Assembly: GCA_013115135.1 (NCBI GenBank)
Contig: JABANP010000030.1
Coordinates: 1-64,000 of the forward strand
Source: Perkinsus olseni
Lineage: Eukaryota > Perkinsozoa > Perkinsida > Perkinsidae
Direction: 5' to 3'
Length of the DNA stretch: 64,000 nucleotides
Below, one piece after another: positions 52,701 through 64,000 of the stretch. A program made the position numbers and the translations under genes. Below the pieces are notes generated by a model. The model was not told the origin of the DNA and did not search any database. It worked only from the letters and a program-made list of their open reading frames with translations. Each line of letters opens with the position of its first letter. Within the stretch, counting starts at the first letter, position 1.

Positions 52701-54916
52701 CCGACTGTAGAAGTAGAGGCCCTCGTTCTCGTCGTCGGGATGCAGTCGGGCGCTGTGATGGCTGCATCAGTGTATCTTGCCGAGCTGCCACATGGGATAG
52801 TGGTAGGTTCCGTCGTGGGTCCCGGCGTCGATTCGTACTGACACTGTCTCCCCTCAGCCCCTCAACACTCCGAAATTCATCGAGATTTGCAGTCTGTCAT
52901 CCTTCATCGAGAATGTTGGTTGTGAAGTTCTGCCGGACCCAACTGCAATCGCAGAGCCGAAAAAGCTGGTGCACATATGCGCTGCTTCTACGGCGACATA
53001 TGAAGCGAAGGTTGTTACGTGGACCGAAGAAAGCGGGGTTCTCCAAGGGTGAGTGAGGGATTTGGTGGATGGTGAGGTTCGGCGGAATTGACTGTGCGAG
53101 TCGGAGCGGTGGACGGTGCGGGCAAATCGCTGCCCATAATGTTCAGTATAGTCGGTAGGGTGCCACTCTTGGCCTCGCGAAGGATCTTCTGGTAATGGTG
53201 TTGTCCACAACTCGAACTGCATGGTCACTTTCGTTAAGGGTCTGCTCTCGACAACCTGGAGTCGCTATTTTTTCGGTGCCGTACTCGTCTCCCTCTCTAG
53301 CTGCTGTCTGTATTCAGCCCCGCGGAGTGCATGTCGGTTCCCCCGGTAAATACCGATATAGATGACGATGAATGCTCCCCCATTACGTCAATTGCAACAC
53401 TTACAGGGCAGGGATATTTCATCGTATCTAAGTCCGCTGGGGCTCGCATTGCGGTAAGGTTCGCTCCTGCCGTCGGATCATGTGCAATTCAATTCCGGGA
53501 ATTGGCGGCCGAGATTGGTCCGACTTCCCACTCGCCTTCAGGTTTCAGCGTTGCCGGATCGCCTCCGGGAGATCAGCCTAGTGGGGTTCGACCCTGCCTC
53601 TAGGCTGCAAGGAGAAGTGATATCGCCGAATGGCGCTGAGATCGTATGGCGACGGATGGGTACCCCGAACCGTCATTATCTCTGACGTCAGGTCGCTATT
53701 TGCTGCGGTGGAACGGTCAATAAGCAGCAGTCTAGGGTCATGTTGCGCAGAGCCAGGAAGGTGATGGTGGACATCGAGGCAGCGGTGAGAGGCCCGCCCA
53801 CCGGGCCGATGGTTGGGACAGACGATCAGGCTAATCACCTGCTAAGTGAGTTTCGTTGATGGAATACCATATTGTTTGGACGGTCTTCTTTTCTTTTCTA
53901 GGGGAGGTGCTCTTAGCCAATGCCGGTAGTGGGACCAACTTATACGACTGCTACCTCTCGCTATTGTCGGGCAGGGTACCACCGTGTGTGGATCCAGCCA
54001 GGCCACAGGTACAAGAGACTACAGCGAATCGCCGTCCCAGCTCCTCCGGTGGTCAGGTCCTATCCGCGTTGACGAATCTTGGGTCTGTGAATCAAGCCTT
54101 GGAGCTCTCCATCGAACGGCTGGGCATCCTACCACCTGGATTCTCTGCAGCATCTTTGTTAATCTACAACGAGCAGGAACAGATGCCCTCGTCTTCTGCG
54201 ATGGATGTTGATGCGGGCCCGGCAGGAGCCCCGTTAGAGAGTAGCCCTTCACCTCCTGTTGGCTCAGTAAAATCCGTCGCTCACAGGTACAGAAGACCTT
54301 CTGTCAAAGGCGCGGGCGGTAATGGCCCTCCACTGCGTGTAGGAGAGTTTAACTGTCTTTAACGAATCCATTTCTGCAGGTACTGGGCGATGATGCGCCG
54401 CCTTCACACGCCCAGGGCGACGTTCATGGCGGTAGTGTCTCGGCCGTTCCCAGAATCGACAATGCAGAGCGAGCGAAGGGCTATACTCAACTTGTTGTGG
54501 TCGGGGGGTCAAGAAGATTTGCTTGGCGAGCAGCTGCTGCCTGTCGATGTCAAGGAGCCCAACTTCCCATCGCCGGACTGCCCACTATGTGACGCTACGA
54601 CGCCATCAAAAATGGTTATTGATGACAATGCGCGGGTTTTTATATGTGAAACAAATCCAACCCACAAGGCCCTGATGTGTCAGAAGACGCGCAAGCCTCT
54701 GTAAGTTCATGTCGCGCGCCTCGTTGCTCTCCCGTGCCGATCGGAACCCTCTCGCCGAAAAATCAACTTTAAGCAGAGCGCTTATCTTTTTCTTCTCTCA
54801 GGGGTTTCGGTGCTCTCCTACGATGCTCCTTCTGTTCTGCTGTGTTCGACGCGTTCGAAGTGCTCACGTCAAACCGCTGCTGCTTATGCGGCTGCCGAAC
54901 CGGTATGGAAGTGTGA
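49723..54916 (+). CDS. GTF3C4: TFIIIC 90-kDa subunit-like protein (GTF3C4 type)
   Basis: TFIIIC recruits RNA polymerase III to tRNA-type promoters. The first exon (ATG 49723, MNKEDEWLQITTLPYLVTSV...ACWSVDDYVAVATEKVVYVL) matches the start of the TFIIIC90 WD domain (AWSEDHRVSVSTARSIAVLEL). Later blocks fit a beta-propeller: PKSVHWSPGYACG (~51640), AFIVCHGTLALFWDIAPE (~52375-52430) and ITSIATLTGQGYFIVSKS (~53385-53430). Lys-rich (50650-50750) and acidic (~50990-51110) linkers lie between. The C-terminus has a zinc region: CPLCDATTPSKM...ICETNPTHKALMC (exon to 54700), then 54802-54916 in matching phase with LLRCSFCSAVFDAF and CCLCGC, as in GTF3C4. Middle exon boundaries are incomplete. Confidence 0.62.
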
Positions 54917-55104
54917 AGAAGTGGTGATGACGGTGGCTGTTGCATGAAGATTAATAATGATGATGATTAACATTACGACTTACAAGAACGACTCGCTACA
55001 TACGTACGCAAATCAACGTTTTTCCAGTTTTTTAGCGTCTCGAAGGGTCCCTGTTGCTCTTGTTAATTCGTTCTTGAGAGCGGGCAGTGAAACTCTTTCG
55101 CCGT

Positions 55105-56163
55105 ATGACAGCTCCGGCAGAGGCGCGTCCCGATGGTGACGACCAGGGTGTCCCGCTGAGAAGGACCACAACATTCGCCAAAGACGTGGTCGACAGAAGC
55201 AAGGAAACATCATATCTTCGAAACAGAGATTGCGAGGCAGACAATCGCTTTCAGCTGGGCTCGGAAGCGCTCTTCCTGCAGGGCGAGCTCGTAGTGGTCG
55301 GCCAGATCTCCCATGGGTTCAACTTCGAGCCGTACAAGTCGTCTATAGGCCTTCGGGTCGAACTCTCGGTTGTTTTTCCCGGCACCGAAGCCGACAACGA
55401 AGACTCTGGTGCATTGCACGGTTACTTCCACTTGGAGAGTTTCCCATTTAGGTGAGCAGTGGCTTGGCAAGTGCCGGAAGTTGGGTTGGATGCCTATCAG
55501 GACCCAGACGATGAGATCGGAACAAACCCAGACGTGTTACCCTGATGTAGAACAGAGCTGCGGACTTGAAGCCTCGGGGAATCAGCTTCCTGTAGGACAG
55601 CCGTCATCTGATCGGCACATCGGTGTATGTGTGGAACCACCCGCTGGATCTCTACCTGGCCTTCAACTCTATTGGCTCATGGCCGATGCTGAAGCTCCTG
55701 ATTTACGCCGTCGATGACACAGGTGACCCCGAGAGAAAGAGCCAAGCACGGGTGTCGCTCCGTGAGGACAGGCATCTCACTCTTGCGGGAACGATCGGTC
55801 TCAGTGTCGTACGGTTTGTTGCCGCTTCCAACAAAAGCCTGGCCAGCATCGTCTCCACTGTCCAACAATGAGAGTCATCGGAAGTAGTCGCTTCAGCCGG
55901 CTGACGGATGCACTACGTGAGAGCTGACGGCAGGATCGAGGGGATCGATGATATCGTGGCAGGTGCCTACATGGGACTACCTATGCCCACCACTGTGCCA
56001 AGCAGTCTACTGGCGAATGATCGATCATCCTTCGTATCCGTCGCAAGTGGCACGATAGTAAGTCGTTTTTCTTTCTCAATTTCCCTTGTCTAACCAGTAT
56101 AAGTAGGTCGTCGACTGTGAGGTCATCGTTAGGCGAGCTGCTAAACTGCGACTGCTCCTATGA
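55105..56163 (+). CDS. B9-domain ciliary transition-zone protein
   Basis: B9 proteins (MKS1, B9D1, B9D2) form part of the MKS complex at the ciliary transition zone. The first exon (MTAPAEARPDG...) ends near 55452 and contains ELVVVGQISHGFNF. The core B9 exon encodes VYVWNHPLDLYLAFNSIGSW then MLKLLIYAVDDTG, equivalent to [20 protein letters not shown] in B9D1. YGLLPLPTK, then PGQHRLHCPTMRV (~55838-55875), matches the GYGxxHxP...PGxHxxxCPTWRP block, and the gene ends FVSVASGTIV...VDCEVIVRRAAKL with a stop at 56161-56163. YGLLPLPTK and PGQHR are in different frames, offset by one base at an AAAA run (55833-55836). Which B9 paralogue it is cannot be told. Confidence 0.68.
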
Positions 56164-56986
56164 ACTCAGTCAGCATGGAGCTGTTTATAGTGACATTTTT
56201 GTCTCTGTCATGAATGGTTCTGTTTTGGGGAAAGTTGGCGACCACTTTGCCATATCTGCCGTCCTCAAAATTCATCAAGTTCCTAGAAAGACGCGCAAGG
56301 TGACAAATTCGGGCCCTGGCGGCAAGCTACAGGCCAGCGAGAGATCTGACGCGGGACGCTGGCACGTGATGCTTGTTGGTGACTATCGACCATCGACTAC
56401 ATACGCGTAGTCCGAGAGTCAATCACTTCCGTGATGGCTCAGCCTGTGCGTGGGTGACTTGTGCATTGGCTGGGGCGTGGCCGCATCGTTTTTCTATTCA
56501 AGTAGCCGAACAATTAAGATCAAGCGTCCTATCATCGCTGCCAAGCAATCAGCACAACACCATGTCTCGACTGAAGTAAGAGACGAGACTGCGTCCATGC
56601 AGCGCAGGTCAGAGATGCGGAATGGCTCGCCATATAAACGCGAGCGCGATCTTTTTCGGCGCGCTCGCAAACCAGTCACATAAGGTAATTTCCAGAAGAG
56701 CGTGTCCTAGATACACTGTTTCATCGTGGACAAGTCGACTGACGTAGCGCTATTCTTTTTCTCTGTTTCGGGAGGGGCTTTCTACTTAGTACGGGGTTCA
56801 CCGTGAAAAAGCACGGTCCACAAATTTTTCTGGAACCTGTTTTATACTACATGGTGCAGGACTTCTCGATACTGTTCGAATGCGGATTTGATCCGAGCTC
56901 GGAGTTCAAGACCGTTGAAAGGAAGCTGACACTGTCCCGCCGCGAGAGTCTCTCACAGCGCAGCTCTACCTCCTTCTTATCGGATT
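56164..56986. other. Intergenic region
   Basis: About 820 nt. Some open stretches occur on the plus strand (for example 56177-56410), but none joins convincingly to a neighbour. No feature called. Confidence 0.4.
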
Positions 56987-57736
56987 ATGTCTTTCCATCG
57001 CGGCCTCGTTCTCATCTCAGTGATCGCTGTAACCCTGGCCTTGAAAAAGTCCGGGGCCGAAGTACCCAGTCAAGACGATGCCGGAGTGGTATCTGATGTG
57101 GCACATGCACTTCGATTGCTGAGTCCTTCAACATATTTTCGCAGGTGCAAGTCCATGCGATAGAGTCAAGATGCAAGATTGTGCAGGATACCCCTCTGGG
57201 CAAGGTGTATTTCAGTTTCACTGTCACCCCGGAGGAAGGGGTTGTGCACACTGGGCTTTGGGATGTGAACAAGAAAAAAGTATACGTGTTGTAAGTCTGG
57301 GGCTCGGAATGTCGTAGTCCGCACACTGCGGCTTGCAGGGATCACATGCGGCTGGAAATGAATCCTACTCGCTTTCAGCGACAAGAAATACTGGGATTCT
57401 GAGATACCAGGCGAGGTTCTGGCCGTGGACGTCCAGGGTCTTCAGTTCAAGGGGGACCCGAAATACTGGAGCAAGCTCCAGGAAGCTCGTTTGATGCCAC
57501 TGTCTCATATTTCGCCGAAGACCCAACAGATTCTGAGGGCGAACGCTCCTGAGAACTTGAAAACCTCCATCGGAATCGAGCAATGCCGGAACATGGTGAA
57601 TGCCATCATGAAGGATCTTCCGGAGGGTTATGAGAATTTTGAGAAACGCATCGAATGGTTACTGCAATTCCATAGAGATCATGCCGTGAAGCTAAAAGCG
57701 GCAGTGAACGAGCTGATAAGGGGCGAGACCGTATGA
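56987..57736 (+). CDS. Small secreted protein (201 aa), unrecognised
   Basis: Three exons join in consistent phases: 56987-57088, 57145-57290 and 57379-57736. The protein starts MSFHRGLVLISVIAVTLAL, a signal peptide, then a short acidic stretch. A beta-rich middle follows (CKIVQDTPLGKVYFSFTVTP, GLWDVNKKKVYVLF), then a helical C-terminal half with MPLSHISPKTQQILRA, EQCRNMVNAIMKDLP and EWLLQFHRDHAVKLKAAVNE. Only two Cys remain in the mature part. Probably secreted or in the endomembrane system. Family not recognised. Confidence 0.72.
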
Positions 57737-59144
57737 AGTTTCTTTTAAAGAGGAGGCCCATTTTGGCGGCTTAACCTCGATAGGATAGTCATATATTTCT
57801 TGCATCCTTCGGCGTTGTCTTATATTTATCATATATCGATGGTGTGACACTCCACTAGATTTTCATGCATCCCTCGATGTCCCTTTTCATTTACCATGAT
57901 GTTGATGTGTGTGATACTTCCCAGTATGTCTTGAGTTGAAAGTCCCCAGTTCGGTCAGGACTCGATGAGATCTCGTGATTGCTTAAGATTGTGCGAGAAA
58001 CGAGTTTCTTGTGGAGGCTTGAAACCATCGCAGTAGGGACATAGCCCAACAACCTGTTGACGACCATCCGGACGAAATTTTTCACATGGATTCCTTTTTT
58101 GGAACCCATCGAGTTGCCGTACCGGAGTAAGTCTCTCTTCCGTGGCCTACTCCCTACTCTCCCTTCGCCTAGCCTGAGGAGCGAGAACTTCTGTTGATGA
58201 GGGAATCGAAATTCGGTCGTACTGAACTCAAAAAGATATACAGCCTCAAATCACCTACTGCGTCAGCCTTAATCCATCCAAGCGACAGATGCAGTTAGAT
58301 AGACCATACAGTGGGGCTTTGGAAACCGTCGACGACGGCCCGTCGTACGAGAGCTTCCAATGCTCTTCGATAGCACTCTTGCCATCTGCTGGGTGTTTAG
58401 TTGGGGAGACCGGGGTGAAGTACAAAATCCAAGGGAAAGGTACAAAATCCAAGGAAGCGCGTGCGCAAGGCAGGCAAAGGCGACAGAAAAAAGCCCGAAT
58501 CGTGGGCGAAGGCAGGAACGGGAAACCAGAAACCCCAAACCCGAAACCCGACAGGGCAACCCGATCCCGGAACTGTTACCCAGGTCAAACAGAAACCCGA
58601 ACTGTTGCCCAGGTAAACCAGATCCCCGAAAGCGCTTCCTTGGATTTTGTACCTCTCCCTTGGCTTTTGGGAATTACCCGGGAGACCGGGTCCAGTGACT
58701 CAGCTGACAACCGGCAGTGGTAAAACGGCCGTTAATCTATAGGCTGATCCTGCAGGTAAAACCCGTAAGCCTGAATTGCCTGTGGCTGAGAGACCCTGCG
58801 TTTAATAGAGCGATAAGAGGCCTTTCTTCATCAATCGGCTAAGCTCTCTATATGAGGAAGATGTTGTAACGAGTTACTTCGGCTAAACAGATCCACGGGT
58901 CACTTTGCGCGGCACCACTGCTAGACATAGACCTCTTGTCGAATACATTACCTCCACAGGGGTCTAGGATTAGTTGAGATGAGTCGCAGAGCTCGTCCAA
59001 TGAATTAATACAACTTGCATTCCAGTGATCGCAAGTGTTTTTGAAAACCGCCAAACATGAAACGCTTCGCTCCGCCGCGATTTCTGTTTCGCTGCATTGA
59101 GACCTCTTCACCTCACTTTTTGGGAGAGTCATTTCTTATTTAAG
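57737..59144. other. Intergenic region with a fold-back repeat
   Basis: 1.4 kb without a supported gene. It contains the inverted-repeat unit at 58429-58663, and the CCT5 promoter should lie near its right end. Confidence 0.6.
58429..58663. mobile_element. Fold-back/MITE-like element with 32-bp inverted ends
   Basis: The left arm 58429-58460 and right arm 58632-58663 are reverse complements over 32 nt with one mismatch (core GGTACAAAATCCAAGGAAGC on the left). The ~170-nt interior carries two near-identical units (around 58566 and 58596, each with CCCAGGT after AACTGTT), and the outer arm is partly duplicated in tandem (58421-58440, 58441-58460). No coding capacity. A small non-autonomous element or an RNA hairpin locus is possible. 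No target duplication was identified. Confidence 0.6.
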
Positions 59145-61875
59145 ATGGCGTCCATTAACGAAGGGACAAGTAAGTTAATTGCGCTCCCTATGTCTCTGTC
59201 GCGTCGTGGGGAATCCCGACTCTTTAACGTTATCGAAAGTGCTAGTCGGTATGGGGGTCGTGGCCGGGCTGCCATCCATTCGGAAGTCATCTATTATATT
59301 AATTGAGGCGCAGCACATAGAAAGCCCTTAGTGATATTTGAGGATAGTCTAACCCGATGATTGAAGCGCTTCTTCTTGAAGGAGTTTTTTGCTTTTCGCG
59401 GTGGCTGGTGTGGGCCAAGAGGCCCACCGGATCACGCCCTTTGGCCACGTCGACATTCGTAGCGCTGGCGTAGCTCTTTTCTCTGTTAGGTGGCCTCCCA
59501 GTGGGTCAGCTCGCCGTAGATGAATACGGTAATCCCTTTGTTATTATGCAAGATCAGAACGATAAAAAGCGAGTGACTGGATTGGATGCCCAGAAGGTAA
59601 CACGGTCGCCCAGGCGCTGCTGGGATTATGATTTACTCTTCACCAGACTAACATCCTCGCCGCCAGAAGTGTTGCAGAGACCATTCGGACTAGTCTTGGC
59701 CCTAAGGGTGAGAATGCTCTCTCGCAAGTGGAGGGTTATGCGGGTCTCTATCGTAGGCATGGACAAAATTATCGTTGGTCCTGATGGCGACGTCACTGTC
59801 ACGAACGACGGCGCTACTATTTTGGACAAGATGCAGGTGGAGAACCAGGTTGCCAAATTGATGGTTGAGCTTTCTAAGAGCCAGGTAGGTCACGATGATT
59901 GCGGTGAGGAAGGTTTGGGATGTTGTGCTTCAGGATGATGAGATTGGTGATGGCACCACTGGCATCGTCATCATCGCCGGCGCCTTGCTCGAGCAAGCCA
60001 ACAAGTAAGGAATAGAACCGTTGCTTTCGGACGGTGAATGATGACTTCTTGTTAGGCTTCTCGAGATGGGCATCCATCCGCTCCGAATCGCAGATGGTTT
60101 CGAGAAGGCCTGCGAGGTAGCTGTCAAGCGTGTAGAGGAGATTAGCAAGGAGGTAGTAGAAGACGGGGCTTTCGTAGTGGAGGAGTATCCGTGCTTCAGG
60201 TCGATATATTCAAGAATGACAACGAGGAACTTCATCACGCTGCCATGACCGCCCTCGGTTCCAAGGTAAAGCTGTTGCGTGGCTTCAGCAGATTGCAGTT
60301 CTTGATCGATTGTTTTGGTAGATTGTGTCCTCTCGGCAAGCCCAGATGGCCAAGATCGCTACCGACGCTGTCTTGTCGGTTGCTGACTTGGAGAGAAAGG
60401 ACGTCAACTTCGATCTCATCAAAGTGGAGGTGATGTGGCTCTTCCCGTGTTGCTCTCAGTGTATCTTTTCGTCATCTTCAGGGCAAGGTTGGCGGCCGAT
60501 TGGAAGACACCTGTTTAGTGAATGGCATTGTCATTGATAAGGAATTCTCCCATCCCCAGATGCCAAAGGAAGTTAAAGACGCGAAAATCTGTATGAAGTC
60601 ATTTTGAAGAGTTAGTGTTTATAAGCCTGCCTCGATCAGGCATCCTCACCTGCCCATTCGAGCCACCGAAGCCCAAGACTAAGCATAAGATCGATATCAA
60701 GTCCGCCGAGGACTACAAGAAGCTCTACAAATACGAGCAGAAGTAGTGTAACTTTACGTGGGATGGCAGTAGTCATTCTTTTTTTCAGGTACTTCTCTGA
60801 TATGGTGGATAAGATGCTGGATTCTGGCGCTAACTTGGCCATTTGCCAGTGGGGATTTGATGATGAGGCCAATCATCTTTTGTAATATGTTCTTTCACGT
60901 CCCGACTATTGTCATCTGAGCGGGTTCAGGTATCAGCGCGGTCTCCCTGCTATCCGATGGGTCGGGGGTGTCGAGCTCGAACTCATCGCTATTGCCACCG
61001 GCGGTCGTATCGTTCCTCGATTCTCTGAGTTGACCTCTGATAAGCTCGGTAAGTCATCTTGGCTTCTTGCCTCCCTCGGCAAATAGTTGCTCGTTTTGTG
61101 GCAGGCCATGCTGGTACTGTGAGGGAGTTGAGTCTCGGCACGACCGATAAGGACTCGATGATTGTCATCGAGGACTGCGCTAATTCAAAGACTGTGAGAT
61201 TTGCCGCGGCTTATGGCGGCAAGTGTTCTCATTTTTACGCTTAGGTGACGGTACTAGTCCGCGGCGGTAACCAGATGGCCGTTGATGAGGCTAAGAGATG
61301 CTTGCATGACGCCATGTGCTGTGTCCGTAACCTTATCCGAGACAGCAGGGTGAGCCCACCTGGAGCGCCGGTTCCTTCCACAGTTCTTCGCCCTGCCAGG
61401 TCGTACCCGGCGGCGGGTGCTCCGAGATAGCTGCCAGCATTGCGGTTGCTGATGCTGCTGATAAGGAGCCCACTGTGGAGCAGTACTCCATGAGAGCCTT
61501 CGCCGATGCGTTGGAGACCATCCCCAACTGCCTCAGCGAGAACTCGGGGTTGCAGCCACTCAAGACGGTGGCTCAAGTGAGGTAGTGAAAGCAGCTGTTG
61601 TCGTCTGGGAAGTTATCAGAATCTATTTAGGAACTTGCAAATTTCTACTGGCAAGCCTGTGTACGGTGTTGACTGCGTCGCCCAAGGAACCAACGATATG
61701 TGGAAGCAAGGCGTCTACGAGGCTACCGCCTCCAAGGTAATATCGAAGGCTGGGGGTCCGAGTTCCATTTGGAGTGACTTCTTGTCAGGTTGAGCAGCTG
61801 AGCTTGGCTACCCAGGTCGTGAAGATGATCCTCAAGATCGACGATGTCATGTCCCCGTACGATTACGACCAGTAG
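59145..61875 (+). CDS. CCT5: T-complex protein 1 subunit epsilon (CCT5)
   Basis: Subunit of the cytosolic TRiC/CCT chaperonin that folds actin and tubulin. About 17 exons can be read, beginning 59145-59169 (MASINEGT) and 59490-59596 ([12 protein letters not shown], matching the CCT5 N-terminus). Conserved CCT blocks follow: [40 protein letters not shown] (ATP-binding GDGTT), [49 protein letters not shown] (typical of the epsilon subunit), [63 protein letters not shown] and the last exon [13 protein letters not shown]...YDYDQ. All apparent frame breaks coincide with GT-AG introns. Confidence 0.96.
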
Positions 61876-62576
61876 AGTGACTTTGCTTGCCGGCTGACCT
61901 CGCTGTGAGTACGTATATGTTGGGAGATTCCACAGCGAGCCGCCACCCGCAGGCTGCTAACGATTGCGTTTCTAACGTTATCCACATACCCTTCCCAATC
62001 AGTAGTGATGATAGACGAGTGTAGCTCTTCGAGCTGTAGGGATATTAGCCTGTGTTGTGTTGTTAAGTTGGACTGATGGAGGTGTGGGTTTGCTCATAGG
62101 TGGTTCTGACTCAGGGTCTAGGCTCGCTCCACGTTTGGCGCTACTCCAGCAAAAGTTTGATCAGGGGGATAGTTATCGCTGAATGCTTATCCGTCCCAGG
62201 AGACGAATATTGTGGGCTCGAGTACTTTGCGCCCAGACTACTCGGGTGCGATGAGAGTGCATGACACGGCCACCTGCGTCACGGCGTGACGGCGTCACAT
62301 TCACGATGTTCGAGGGACGTTGGACTGCGGTACGCGCTAGTGGCTGTCGGATCACAACAACTGTCTCCCGCATGTCTAGAACGTCTAGATAAAGGGCCTG
62401 AGTCTATTAGAGGGCTCACAGAGTCTGTCAGTAATTTGATTCTGTGACACAGACAGGTCTCGTCAACACGGGGGGGAGAAGCTCCAGTAGTTCAGTGAGT
62501 GCGTTGTGACTCTTAGATTCGTTCATGCAGCTTAGGCCAGGTCACGGCTGGTTATTTTCTCCGGCGATGCCCCCAA
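61876..62576. other. Intergenic region
   Basis: About 700 nt without a supported gene, between the CCT5 stop and the next start. A short imperfect repeat, CACGGCGTGACGGCGTGACG-like, lies around 62280-62298. Confidence 0.5.
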
Positions 62577-64000
62577 CCCGAAGAAAGTCCAAGAGTCCAG
62601 CTAGGTCGAGCAACAGAATGTAGTGCATGGAGCACCCGAGGCATGCACACGTATTCTCATCCTGTAGTGCTCCGGTGAGTCGATTGCGGGAGCAACGACC
62701 GGTCCGTTATGGCTCGATGTACGGCATTACTCCCCCTAACGGTCTGGACATGGACTCGATTTTAAGGACTGCCAACGTAAAGAACGCAGAGCTCTTGAAG
62801 CGTCCAGGGTAGCTCTAGGCAAGTCCAGTTGAACATTGAGGACTAGAATTATTCTCCCTAGTATCGGCTTGAGCTTCTTCGCTGAGACCGCATCACGTCT
62901 CCAGGATCTCATGGACATGAGTGACGGGCACTTGAGTGAAGAGTGCGAGAATCATGTAAGTCATTGGGGGCGAGGGGTGTAGACACAGAATCGCACTGCG
63001 GAGTAGATCGTACAATATTCTCTGGGCGTCTCAGGAGGATACTGAGCATGATTCAGGTCCTGAAACCCTTGCTGGCCATCTTCACGGAGGCGGAGGTTCA
63101 GAACATCGTTCAGCCAGTTGGAAAGCGGGAGAGTGGCGGACAGGAGAATTACGTAGACGATGAGAGCAAGGTACCCAAGGCGTAGCACTCACTGCATGCC
63201 ATTCAGGAAACCGATTCGACTGGTTTCCTCACGGCTTGAGACTTTCTCGTTGAGTTGCTGCATCGCCTTTATCCCACCTCGCGAGGTTCTCTCCAGGTTG
63301 CGAAGTCTGTCGAGAAGTTAATCCCTGCCTTGAGGCAGTTCGGCAGCAGCGAAGAGAATGTCCGTTACCTCAAGGAAGCCACTGCTGCCTTTTACGGCCT
63401 TTTCAATCTATTTTTCGAAGTTTCTCGTTTTACTGCTATTGTTATGCGTCCAGAAGAGTAAGAGACTTCTTTGATCATGAGCCTTAACGCTGGCCACTTC
63501 AGGTATGCTGAAAAGTGCAGCGAGTCCGTCGAATCTGCTTCGCTGAATGCGCTGAAGGGGAAGGGGAATTCGTCCGCAGGTAGGTCGAAAGTCGAAGGTG
63601 ATGACTGCTCTCCGTTCACAGCGCATCTTCGTCAAGCGTCCTAGCGGAACGCGGGCAATCGATCTGATCTGCCTGTTTTTTTGTTCTTAAGGTGTTGGCT
63701 CGTGCTGGTTAGGTGTCATCAAGTATTGGCAGGACCGCGCAGTGGAGCAGTGCCGGAAGAGGAAGAAGGAGTTTCGTTCTACCCCACAACGTCCACGTCA
63801 AAGCCATCAGGGGACTCTTCTTAGCCAGCGGCATAATGAGAAGTCCCTGAAGCAGCTTAACGAGGAGGTAGCCTCGCTCCGATCCCAGATTGCGAATATG
63901 ACCACAGCTCGTGCTGGGATTGATGGACACGAGCCATCCTTAGGAAGCGATGCTGCACATAGACGAGGTAATTCCCGGTCCTGGCTGCGTAGCTCATCGT
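62577..64000 (+). CDS. Unrecognised helical/coiled-coil protein, 3' truncated by window
   Basis: A basic start, MPPTRRKSKSPARSSNR (ATG 62577), is followed by exon-like blocks with short introns: MYGITPPNGLDMDSILRTA (~62716-62810), FFAETASRLQDLMDMSDGHL (~62867-62955), MIQVLKPLLAIFTEAEVQNI (~63050-63170), VEKLIPALRQFGSSEENVRY (~63298-63420) and a long final block (63712-63968) with KYWQDRAVEQCRKRKKEF and a coiled coil (HNEKSLKQLNEEVASLRSQI). It ends at a GTAATT donor just before the window edge. Family unknown. A nuclear or cytoskeletal scaffold role is only a guess. Confidence 0.5.

Overview
The window is eukaryotic nuclear DNA. Most genes are cut into many small exons by short GT-AG introns (about 44-95 nt in the cases I could reconstruct), TAA, TAG and TGA all act as stops, and genes are closely packed. 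An axonemal WD-repeat protein (CFAP52) and a B9-domain transition-zone protein show that the organism builds flagella. Divergent secreted proteins, abundant gag-pol LTR retrotransposons and short introns suggest a protist such as a perkinsid alveolate. That assignment is inference.

Region 1 (1 to about 22.2 kb) is rich in mobile elements. The first 6.1 kb has no supportable gene and contains diverged repeat pieces. Two apparently intact LTR retrotransposons follow, in opposite orientation. Element 1 (6258-13234, + strand) has 225-bp identical LTRs, a GGGGC target duplication and a 2147-residue ORF that starts inside the 5' LTR. Element 2 (14932-20956, - strand) has 199-bp identical LTRs, an AGAT duplication and an 1869-residue ORF that stops inside the 3' LTR. 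Both disturb what appears to be one host locus. Element 1 sits inside a 20-bp minisatellite immediately before a signal-peptide ORF (13244). Element 2 sits exactly at the intron/exon boundary of an HSL-type alpha/beta-hydrolase gene, between its HGGG and GDSAG motifs.

Region 2 (22.4-32.7 kb) holds a two-exon secreted CAP/SCP protein on the + strand. It is followed by a - strand block: CFAP52 (21 exons, fully reconstructed), an unrecognised multi-exon gene, two small basic-protein genes and the TFIIE beta subunit.

Region 3 (33-64 kb) is almost entirely + strand. In order it carries small unrecognised genes, a small TM/coiled-coil protein, proteasome alpha subunit PSMA1 (7 exons), the intronless PGM2-type phosphohexomutase (- strand), a short-type RPA1, a large proline/arginine-rich probable nuclear protein, a secreted protein, a TFIIIC90 (GTF3C4)-like protein, the B9-domain protein, a second small secreted protein, CCT5 (17 exons) and a partial coiled-coil gene that runs off the end.

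Most host genes are housekeeping: proteasome, chaperonin, replication, Pol II and Pol III transcription, sugar-phosphate metabolism and cilium. There is no operon-like pathway logic. The most unusual biology is in the retroelement/hydrolase locus.
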